DNA of 64,000 nt, taken from the NCBI RefSeq assembly GCF_051172195.1, contig NZ_JBPJAQ010000001.1:2294001-2358000 (forward strand). The letters are read 5' to 3'. The notes under the pieces were generated by a model. That model did no database searches. It saw only the letters and a program-made list of their open reading frames with translations, and was not told where the DNA came from. The DNA comes from Paludibaculum fermentans_A. Lineage in GTDB: Bacteria > Acidobacteriota > Terriglobia > Bryobacterales > Bryobacteraceae. The position numbers and the translations under genes were made by a program. Of this stretch, positions 36,757-44,169 are shown piece by piece. Position 1 is the stretch's first letter. Each line of letters begins with the position of its first letter.

Positions 36757-37824
36757 ATGCGAGCGCTTATCATCTCAGCCTTCGCCATCGGAACTGCGGT
36801 GGTTGTTGTGGGTCAGCAGAATAGTGGTCCTCCGGTTCAAGCCAAGCGGCTACCGCCGGGGAAAACAACAACGAGCGGATCGCCCGGCAACCAGACCTAC
36901 CTTGATCGCTACGACTTCGGGGCCCAACTCTTCGCGCTGCAGAGCCATGAGGCCACCAACCAAGGGGCAGGCCCAATGAGCCCGTCACCGGCTCCCGTCG
37001 ATTCCATCGTCCCACCTGGATTCAAACCGAAGACAGACGTTCCGCTAACACGGACGGCGCAGGATGCGGTGCAGATCAGCGAGAAGTGGCTGACGGAGCA
37101 CAATGAGCCGACCGTCGGACGCGACGGACGCGTCTTGTATTCATACGGGGCCGGCCTCCCAACCGTGGTCTGCGCGCCGTTGCGGGTGTGCATGATTGAG
37201 CTGCAGGCCGGCGAGAAACTTGTGGGCGAGCCACACATCGGCGATTCGGTCCGCTGGAACCTATCCCCGGCCACCTACGGCAGCGGAGCTTCAATAACTT
37301 CGGTGATTGTCCTAAAACCGCAATCGCCGGGGCTCGACACGAATCTACTCATCACAACGGACCGTCGCGCATACTATCTGCGCCTCCTATCCAAGTCGGA
37401 TGACTACGTCGCGCGGGTGGCCTTCGCCTACCCGGATGACGGCGAGAACGAGAAGAGATGGCAGCAGCATTTGGCTGAACAGAAGAATCAAGTGACCGCG
37501 GCAACACGGATCGCCGAACTCCCGCCCAATGCCGTCGACTCGATGTACTTCAACTACCAACTCAAGGGTGGAGACGAGACTATCCGTCCCATTCGGGTCT
37601 TCGACGACGGCAAGAAGACCTACATCCAGATCAGCCAGGCCGTGAAGAACCGGGAAGCGCCGGTGCTCGTGGTCATTGGCCCGGACCGAAAGGCGGAGAT
37701 GGTCAACTACCGGGTCAAGGATGACATGTACATCGTCGATCGGCTATTTGAACGAGCGCAGTTGATTCTCGGCAGCGGTAAGAAGGCTCGAAAGGTGGAG
37801 ATCCATCGTGAACGAAAGGGCTGA
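36757..37824 (+). CDS. trbG: TrbG/VirB9 outer-core protein
   Basis: The protein has 355 residues from ATG 36757 behind GAAAGGAAGGAG. A signal peptide comes first, then a VirB9-like domain with VVCAPLRVCMIELQAGEKL and GDSVRWNL. The C-terminal FNYQLKGGDETIRPIRVFDD and KDDMYIVDRLFERAQLILG are the conserved strands that pair with VirB7/VirB10. It overlaps trbI by 17 bases. Confidence 0.9.
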   Translation: MRALIISAFAIGTAVVVVGQQNSGPPVQAKRLPPGKTTTSGSPGNQTYLDRYDFGAQLFALQSHEATNQGAGPMSPSPAPVDSIVPPGFKPKTDVPLTRTAQDAVQISEKWLTEHNEPTVGRDGRVLYSYGAGLPTVVCAPLRVCMIELQAGEKLVGEPHIGDSVRWNLSPATYGSGASITSVIVLKPQSPGLDTNLLITTDRRAYYLRLLSKSDDYVARVAFAYPDDGENEKRWQQHLAEQKNQVTAATRIAELPPNAVDSMYFNYQLKGGDETIRPIRVFDDGKKTYIQISQAVKNREAPVLVVIGPDRKAEMVNYRVKDDMYIVDRLFERAQLILGSGKKARKVEIHRERKG

Positions 37825-39262
37825 CCCGCTCGCTGGGACGACCAAGCCCGTTGCGACTCGATTCGGTGACTCGCCCACCGGGCTCGATCTGAATCCGCGG
37901 CCACCCCGTCCCGTTCGTGTCAGTAAACGAGCGGCCGGCATGCTCATGGCCATTGCCGCCGTCATCCTCGGGCTGTTCGCTTACGGCGGATACAAACGCC
38001 AACAGCGGCAGGTCGTTGCGTTGGCCCAAGGCAATACACCCACAAACGTCTCGCCGGCGACCGCCGCAGGCCTGGATATCGCGAAGGACATACCCTCGGG
38101 AAATCTACCGAACGCGTCATCGCTGCATGCGGCTTCTTCTGAGTCGGGGACTCTTGTGCCGCCCGGAGAACTCCAACCGGGCTCGGCACCTTTGCGACCC
38201 GGCGGCGTTCCGGCCAATGGCGGACAGGTCTTCGTTCGCCAGGCGCCGATACCAGCGCAACCGGTCCCGGCACAACCTCCTCCGCCACGCGAGCCATCTC
38301 CCGAGGAGCGTCGTCTCATCGCCGCCTACGAACGGGAGCAGCAGGCAATTGCCGCCCCAACCACCTTGAGAGAAGGATTCGGATCGCCGGGGTTTGGTAG
38401 TCAATCTCAATCCGGCCACGGGACGCGCAACGGCGGCGACGATGCCGCCCAACTCGCCTCGATGCTTCAGACCCTAGGGCCGCAGAACGGCGGCTCCCAA
38501 CTCACTTCAGAGATCCTGCGCGGCCTGGCCACCACGGGAGCGAACGCGCGAACGGAGGGCGCCAACGACGTCGACCCGAACATGCAGGATCGCAAGGAGT
38601 CTTTCCTGGCTGGAGCCCGGACCAGTCAGACCGATGACTACCTGAAGTCCACTCGAACCGCCCCGCTGTCCCGTTACGAAATTAAAGCTGGATGGGAGAT
38701 CCCTGCAGTACTGGAGCAAGCGCTCAACTCGGATCTGCCCGGAGAGCTCAAGGCGTTGGTGTCCTCGAACGTCTATGACACAGCAACCGGCCGATTCCTC
38801 CTGATCCCACAAGGCGCTCGCCTGGTCGGCGCATACAATGCCAGGATCGGCTACGGGCAGGACGGGGTTCAGGTGATCTGGGACCGGGTCATCTACCCAG
38901 ACGGGTCCTCGCTGGACTTGTCCGGTATGGTCGGACAAGACGCGCACGGCTATTCGGGCTTTCGCGACAAGGTGGACCGCCACTACAGGCGCCTGATCGG
39001 CTTCGCAGTCCTCACGAGCTTATTCGCTGCCGCCTCCGAGATCGCCCAAAACCGGAATCGATCGCTACTGACGTACCCAAGTCCATCGCAGGTTGCCGGA
39101 AGCTCCGCCGGCCAGCAAGCCGCGGATCTAGGTGCCCAGATCACCAGGCGGAACCTGAATGTCCAGCCGACCATCAAGATCCCCATCGGTTACCGCTTCA
39201 ATGTGCGCGTCAACCGTGACATCTTGTTCGACGCAACGTATGAGGCCGTGCCTCCAAAGTGA
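37808..39262 (+). CDS. trbI: TrbI/VirB10 envelope-spanning channel protein
   Basis: The protein has 484 residues from GTG 37808. A short cytoplasmic part is followed by one membrane helix (AAGMLMAIAAVILGLFAYGG, about 43-62) and a long Pro-rich periplasmic stretch. The C-terminal TrbI/VirB10 barrel has KAGWEIPAVLEQALNSDLPG, GARLVGAYNARIGYGQDGVQ and NLNVQPTIKIPIGYRFNV. It is the last gene of the trb operon. Confidence 0.9.
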   Translation: MNERADPLAGTTKPVATRFGDSPTGLDLNPRPPRPVRVSKRAAGMLMAIAAVILGLFAYGGYKRQQRQVVALAQGNTPTNVSPATAAGLDIAKDIPSGNLPNASSLHAASSESGTLVPPGELQPGSAPLRPGGVPANGGQVFVRQAPIPAQPVPAQPPPPREPSPEERRLIAAYEREQQAIAAPTTLREGFGSPGFGSQSQSGHGTRNGGDDAAQLASMLQTLGPQNGGSQLTSEILRGLATTGANARTEGANDVDPNMQDRKESFLAGARTSQTDDYLKSTRTAPLSRYEIKAGWEIPAVLEQALNSDLPGELKALVSSNVYDTATGRFLLIPQGARLVGAYNARIGYGQDGVQVIWDRVIYPDGSSLDLSGMVGQDAHGYSGFRDKVDRHYRRLIGFAVLTSLFAAASEIAQNRNRSLLTYPSPSQVAGSSAGQQAADLGAQITRRNLNVQPTIKIPIGYRFNVRVNRDILFDATYEAVPPK

Positions 39263-39749
39263 CGTCCTGCGCCGATACTTACCTCCTTCCTACACCAGCC
39301 TTTCGCGTACCGCCATCTTTGACCCATTGACACCACACGGATCGACTTGGTGGCTGTGCTAACTAGAAGCGAATTGATTGCAGAAGCCATTCCGGGAGTA
39401 ACGGCCAGCGCTGGCGTTGGACCGTGCTGAGACGCCCCAAGGAGCCAAGCAAGCCGCGGGAATCCTCAGATCACAGCGCAGCATTGACTAGCCTTGGCCG
39501 CATTGCCGGGTAGGGTCCGGTTGTTGCCGGCCACCATCGCTGAGCCAACGAGATTACGGTGAGCCAGCACGCGAATACGAGGGCGATATGGGAGCCCATC
39601 ATCACGGACGATTGTGAGGGAAAGTGAGAAGGCAGAATCACAGTCGGAATCGAAGCCAAGAACATCGCTGGCCGTTGCAGGGCCAGTACGTGAGGTGATG
39701 GAGTGAATGGCCAAGTGAAGCAGTTGTCCGAGGGCCAGGAACGTATAGA
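39263..39749. other. Intergenic region after the trb operon, 487 bp
   Basis: A minus-strand open frame (39466-39783) gives a Ser/Ala/Arg-rich sequence without recognisable features and overlaps the next gene start, so I do not call it. No strong hairpin with a T-run was seen after trbI. Confidence 0.3.
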
Positions 39750-40736
39750 ATGGCATCGATGCTCGCTGATCCGGTGCTTGCACTCATTCTCTACGCGGTT
39801 TCCCTTGGCGCACCAGATGCCACAGATGCGGATCGTGCACAAATCATGGCCGTATCACCTGCCGAAGGAGTTCAACTGCACGAAGGACAAAAGGTTCAAT
39901 TTGAGTTAACAATCCACTACTCGTTACAGTCGGTTGACAGCGCCGTCCTGCAGGTCTACGCAGAACGATATGCCGAAGGCGGTCACTATTGCGACGAGGC
40001 GCTACTTCACCAGACCGAAGGCGGCACAGTGGTCCACATCAAACGGGGCGAAGGTGACGTTACCGTCCGGTTCCCTTGGATTGAAGGAACAGGGCCCGAC
40101 GCGAAGGTGCCGCGCGGTGCTGCATCCCTCGCCTTCGGGATGAATCTTTGGACCGAAAGGCACGGACGCCCGGTGAAGCCTATGCTTCGTGCCTTTGCCC
40201 AATCGTTCTGCCGCCCCATCAGCGCATCGGGACAAGCCACACAACGCGGACAAGCCTGGGAATGGATGGAATACGTGTATCCCGCCGACGGATTCGCGAT
40301 GCGATTCCACGCGGCGCCGTCACCGCACCCAGACCCACAGAATCCGAACATAACTGTGTATACCAGTTCTTTCCCGAATGGTGGGTGGAGTGTTCGCGTA
40401 GTCAAGTTTCCGCATGGGTGCGATGACGCCTTTCAACGGATCGTAAACGCAGCCAGGCAATCGCCTGACGGGCCGGAGTCGTCTCAGTCCCGCTTTCGAA
40501 TAGATCCCGCCACGATGACGGAGAGTAGATCCAATGGCAAGGCCGTGTTCGAATATCAATTGAACGCTCGCTGCAACCCCCAGTCTGGAGCGGCTTGTGC
40601 TGATGACCGAGGCTCCGAGAGATTCATGTGCGCCGACAGTCGCCTGTACGCTTTCAGTGCATCCTGGACGGGTAACGAGTCCAGCCCCCCGGACCTGAAT
40701 CGCGCGCTCAGTTCGTTCCGACTTCTCTCGAAATGA
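39750..40736 (+). CDS. Hypothetical exported protein
   Basis: The protein has 328 residues. The N-terminus (LADPVLALILYAVSLGAPDA) looks like a signal peptide, and ATG 39762 is an alternative start. The first half is strand-rich with GVQLHEGQKVQFELTIHYSL, resembling an Ig-like domain. The second half contains several Cys (CDEALL, HGCDDAF, NARCNPQSGAAC, RFMCADS). No family was recognised. It lies in the ICE after the trb operon. Confidence 0.6.
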   Translation: MASMLADPVLALILYAVSLGAPDATDADRAQIMAVSPAEGVQLHEGQKVQFELTIHYSLQSVDSAVLQVYAERYAEGGHYCDEALLHQTEGGTVVHIKRGEGDVTVRFPWIEGTGPDAKVPRGAASLAFGMNLWTERHGRPVKPMLRAFAQSFCRPISASGQATQRGQAWEWMEYVYPADGFAMRFHAAPSPHPDPQNPNITVYTSSFPNGGWSVRVVKFPHGCDDAFQRIVNAARQSPDGPESSQSRFRIDPATMTESRSNGKAVFEYQLNARCNPQSGAACADDRGSERFMCADSRLYAFSASWTGNESSPPDLNRALSSFRLLSK

Positions 40737-41016
40737 GAGCGATTAGTCTGGCCATAGATGGATCTATTTCCACGGCACGCGAGGCGTCCGATATCTGCCG
40801 CGAGACCGGCTTCGCGTACATTGCGGTGCGCCGCCTACGCGGCAATGGCGTACAAACTAGAGACGTCAGAAGTCTGCCTTGGCGAAGGGGATCAAGAAGA
40901 GGGGACAGCCTCAGGGCCGGCAAGAAATACTGGCTTCGCCGGAAGCGCATACCCGCCTTGACCCTGCGAGACGACACAAGTTCCCGATCCGAACGCCGCG
41001 CGGGTTGCTCGCCTTC

Positions 41017-41478
41017 TTAACCCTTCTCTACCGCGCCTATCCTATCCTTCCAGGTCTCCCATTTCACCTTCAACTGCACGACTATAGACGCCAGATTCCT
41101 GGCAACATTGTCGCGGCTGGTCATGGGCAGAGGGAAAGTGACGGCCCATACTCCCCACCGATCCTCCGTCGCGGCGCAGACTTGTTCGAAGACTTGGGCT
41201 TCTGAAACCTCCCAGACCAATCCAGCCCGACTGTTGTCCGGCGCGATCACAAAAGCATCCCCGTAACCCGCGGGTTCGGCTTCAAAATCGGTGATCATCC
41301 CAAAGGTGAAGCCGTCCACGACGACGTCATGGAGGACCTCAAATCCGTGATAGACGGGCGCATCGCTTGGTCTGGCGAGGAGCCCAGGGAGCCCGGGGGA
41401 CGCGCTGGGTGCAGCGTGATCAATCGCCATTGGGTGCCCGACCGACGGCGCTCTTTGCGCGTCATGCTCTTCCGGCAT
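41017..41478 (-). CDS. Hypothetical conserved protein
   Basis: The protein has 153 residues. The middle reads VYHGFEVLHDVVVDGFTFG and MITDFEAEPAGYGDAFVIAP, then LVWEVSEAQVFEQVC; it looks like a compact alpha/beta domain without membrane segments. A shorter start at ATG 41430 (MAIDHAAP) is about as likely. No known function. Confidence 0.5.
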   Translation of the reverse strand: MPEEHDAQRAPSVGHPMAIDHAAPSASPGLPGLLARPSDAPVYHGFEVLHDVVVDGFTFGMITDFEAEPAGYGDAFVIAPDNSRAGLVWEVSEAQVFEQVCAATEDRWGVWAVTFPLPMTSRDNVARNLASIVVQLKVKWETWKDRIGAVEKG

Positions 41479-41628
41479 GCCCCAATGATAGTGGATCCGG
41501 GGTTTGCGCGACCCTCTAGCGTGGATGCTTGAAGCCGGCTACTCGTGTTAGCGGGGTTTTTGTGATGTGCGAATCCTCGCAATCGACGTTTCCCCAGCCG
41601 CAGGCGGCGCGGTTCCTCCCCGAGATTT

Positions 41629-41888
41629 TCCACATTTCCACAGGAAGGCCGCCACCTACTACTGGATCTGTACAGGAGCATATAGGATTATGTGCCCCCA
41701 GAATGCCGATCCAGCGCCCCTAGAAGACCGAGAAACGACCGGATCGCCGCCCCCAGAATGCCGTGGAAAACTCCACATTTCCACAGCCCACTGATTGATT
41801 GTCGGGGCAAGCGCCCCTAGAATGCCGAGCCCTACATTGGCTTTACCACTGGATGCGTCTTGGTCCCAGCGCCCCTAGAATGCCGACT
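41629..41888. mobile_element. IS21-like terminal repeat remnant
   Basis: Five copies of a 15-18 base motif with consensus GCSCCCCYAGAATGCCG start near 41694, 41714, 41749, 41811 and 41869. Two copies of TCCACATTTCCACAG lie at 41629-41643 and 41772-41786. The first motif copy is preceded by TGT, as at IS21-family ends, which carry several internal binding repeats. No istA or istB gene is present, so this is a lone end or a miniature derivative. The assignment to IS21 is from memory of such ends and not certain. Confidence 0.4.
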
Positions 41889-42116
41889 CGTGGATCCCCT
41901 GGCGTTTGTCGTCGCCTACCGACGCAATGGCAACGAGACTCGCAATTGCTTCAAAGCCTCCGGGTCCTAAGACCTGAGGGTGGACTCCCGGTGGGCGGTT
42001 TGATTGATCGATGGTCGTCCAGCTAGGGACATGCAATTATTTCGCGCCAAATCTGGACTTCGTCGTATATGTGGTCCCACTCAACCCTTCTCGTGGCGTA
42101 CAGATTGGAGGCAAAT

Positions 42117-42476
42117 GTGAAGAGCAGCGAGATCGACCAAGTCACTGAGCTATCCCAATTTGATAGCATCCGAAGCGCAGCGGTTGTTCGTGAGTTGCCT
42201 CACTCCACCACTTCGCCAGGTGCTGCTGAAGCAACTGCATCAGCTGGCACTGCGGGTGCTACCCCTTCAGGACTTGCACCGCTGAGTCTCGAGCGTCCAG
42301 TGGATGTGAAGGCGGCTGCCAGCTTTCTCGGAGTAAGCCCGTCCCTCGTTTACGCTTATGTTGAGCGGAAGCAGATTCCCCATTTCCGAATGATGGGGCG
42401 CACTGTCCGGTTCAGGCTGTCTGAACTGGCGCAGTGGCGCCAACAGTTCCACGTGAATGGAGGGACAAATGGCTAA
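42117..42476 (+). CDS. Excisionase-like helix-turn-helix protein
   Basis: The protein has 119 residues from GTG 42117, with GGAGG seven bases upstream. The N-terminal half is Ala/Thr/Ser-rich. The C-terminal half is a MerR/Xis-type winged helix: VDVKAAASFLGVSPSLVYAY, then IPHFRMMGRTVRFRLSEL. It overlaps the integrase gene by eight bases. This pairing is typical of a recombination directionality factor with its integrase. Confidence 0.75.
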   Translation: MKSSEIDQVTELSQFDSIRSAAVVRELPHSTTSPGAAEATASAGTAGATPSGLAPLSLERPVDVKAAASFLGVSPSLVYAYVERKQIPHFRMMGRTVRFRLSELAQWRQQFHVNGGTNG

Positions 42477-43626
42477 ACACGGGCGTCCACCGATGATCGG
42501 CGGCGCAGTCTACAAGAGAAAGAACTCGATGACTTGGCAGGTTCGCTACAAGGACCAGAAAGGAGAATGGATACGCGAGTCGGCGGGCACTGCCGACCGC
42601 CAGGAGGCGGAGCGGTTCCTTCGAGACCGCCTTGATGCGCGAGACGAAGGGCGTCTCTCTGTTCTGCTTAGAAGCAAGGAGTTCACCTTCAACGCGTGGG
42701 CGGACTGGTTTCTCGAGCGACGATCGAAGCCACCATTTCGCAGCCCCGGTAATCACCAACAGAACCTGAATGCGCTGAAGTTCCTGCGACCCGCATTTGG
42801 CCATATGGCCTTAGCCGATATCACCGCAGAGGCTGTCGAGGACTATCTCGCGGTTCGTCTGCAGTCGGGACGACGAGTTCGCACAAAGTTCGGTCTGGAG
42901 TTGCGTGGAACGATCAAGCCGGCAACCGCGCATCAGGAGCTCCGTATCCTGTCGCACATACTGAATGTCGCCGTGAAGCAGAAGGTGCTGGGCACCAATC
43001 CGTGTCTGTCAGTCGAGTTTCCGGCCTCAGTCCGGAAAACGACCAGGAAGCCGCATTACATGTCGGCGAGCGAGCAGGCTAGGATCGAACTCGCTGCTCC
43101 GAGCTACCTTCGAAACGTCGTGATCATCATCGCTGAGCTGGGATTGCGATACAGGAAGGAGCTTCTTCCGATGAAAAAGAACCAGGTCGATCTCGAGAAC
43201 GCGCTGGTTCATATCTCGGATTCGAAGACGGCGACTGGGATTGGTGACATGCCCCTTTCCCAAACGGCTCGAGAGGCGTTCCGGCGTCAGATCGAAGAGA
43301 CGCCGGGGAGCGAGTATCTCTTCCCCAGCCCTAAACAGAATGCGTCCAAGCCCTACATGACGAATCTCCGAAAGGTCTGGGCCGCGACCCTGAAGAAGGC
43401 TGATGTTCCATACTTCGCCCCGTACGAACTGCGGCACACATTCGCAACCAGGCTCAGTGCGGGTGGTGTGGCCGATCACATGGTGACCCAGATGCTCCGG
43501 CAGAGCGACGCTGACGTCTTCAAGCTCTACAGTCAAGCCAAGTTGGGGATGATGCGGGAAGCGCTAGCGAAGATCGATCGGCAAGCCAATGAGCGGGGGA
43601 TTTCGAGCACACACGATGCGATCTGA
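42469..43626 (+). CDS. Tyrosine-type site-specific integrase
   Basis: The protein has 385 residues from ATG 42469. An N-terminal arm-binding part (YKRKNSMTWQVRYKDQKGEW), a SAM-like core-binding domain and a catalytic domain are visible. Catalytic residues seen are Arg in ELGLRYRKEL, Lys in SDSKTATG, Arg in YELRHTFATRL and Tyr in VFKLYSQ. The usual histidines are replaced: HxxR is YxxR and LGH is LRQ, a form I associate with acidobacterial integrases. The gene ends 86 bases from the tRNA-Pro 3' end, the usual arrangement for tRNA-integrating elements. Confidence 0.9.
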   Translation: MAKHGRPPMIGGAVYKRKNSMTWQVRYKDQKGEWIRESAGTADRQEAERFLRDRLDARDEGRLSVLLRSKEFTFNAWADWFLERRSKPPFRSPGNHQQNLNALKFLRPAFGHMALADITAEAVEDYLAVRLQSGRRVRTKFGLELRGTIKPATAHQELRILSHILNVAVKQKVLGTNPCLSVEFPASVRKTTRKPHYMSASEQARIELAAPSYLRNVVIIIAELGLRYRKELLPMKKNQVDLENALVHISDSKTATGIGDMPLSQTAREAFRRQIEETPGSEYLFPSPKQNASKPYMTNLRKVWAATLKKADVPYFAPYELRHTFATRLSAGGVADHMVTQMLRQSDADVFKLYSQAKLGMMREALAKIDRQANERGISSTHDAI

Positions 43627-43711
43627 ACGAGTTTCTGCACACTTTCGTGCACACTCTCTGCCGGCAGATGTTTTGAGGAGATGAAGATGGACTGATTCTG
43701 AAGGAGTTAGT

Positions 43712-43789
43712 TGGTCGGGCCGCCGAGATTTGAACTCGGGACCTCTTGCACCCCAAGCAAGCGCGCTAGCCAGGCTGCGCCACGGCCCG
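43712..43789 (-). tRNA. tRNA-Pro (anticodon UGG)
   Basis: The minus strand folds into a full cloverleaf. The acceptor stem is CGGGCCG/CGGCCCG with discriminator A and an encoded CCA (43712-43714). The D arm is GCGC-type, the anticodon stem is CTTGC/GCAAG with loop TTGGGGT giving anticodon TGG, and the T arm is CCGAG/CTCGG with loop TTCAAAT. It is the target of the adjacent integrase; the gene remains complete after insertion. The part 43723-43741 is also found, with two changes, at 10084-10102. Confidence 0.95.
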
Positions 43790-44169
43790 ACACCGTGAAA
43801 CGAACATCCTCATTGTCGCACACCCATGTCCCTCGCACCACCGCAATGCTTTCGGGACGCCTTCGGGTCCTCGGGAGCGGCCTGCCCGGTTGTCTATTCA
43901 TCCTGCCCCGGGGCAGGCACCCCATACCTACTCAATTTCCGCTGATCGAGAGACCGGGTCTGCTTTGTGCCGGGCGCAAGGAGTCATGACCGAGATGTGC
44001 CAGCCGCCGCCCAAAATCGAGCATTCGCCGAGGCTAAACGAGAGATCGAATCGAGACGTAGTTTAACTGGATATTAAGCTCAAGGCTAAATCGTTGAGAA
44101 TCATAAAGGATGTAGCGTGAGTTAGTTGACTTGCCTGGCTGCTCAATGTAGTTTTGCATTGAGGTCTCT
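43790..44169. other. Intergenic region, 380 bp
   Basis: It should hold the promoters of the leftward tRNA-Pro gene and the rightward RCC1 gene. A positive-strand frame (43711-43989) mostly overlaps the tRNA and is rejected. The stretch 44050-44110 is AT-richer than its surroundings and is the likely promoter zone of the RCC1 gene. Confidence 0.3.

Noticed and set aside
39466..39783. 105-aa minus-strand open frame after trbI
   Set aside because: No recognisable features and it overlaps the start of the better supported gene at 39750.
40733..41020. 95-aa plus-strand open frame between two hypothetical genes
   Set aside because: Arg/Ser-rich, no ribosome binding site, and overlaps both neighbours; not convincing as protein.
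41694..41885. Five short repeats considered as a CRISPR array
   Set aside because: Repeats are only 15-18 bases and intervals are unequal (20, 35, 62, 58); no cas gene is nearby.
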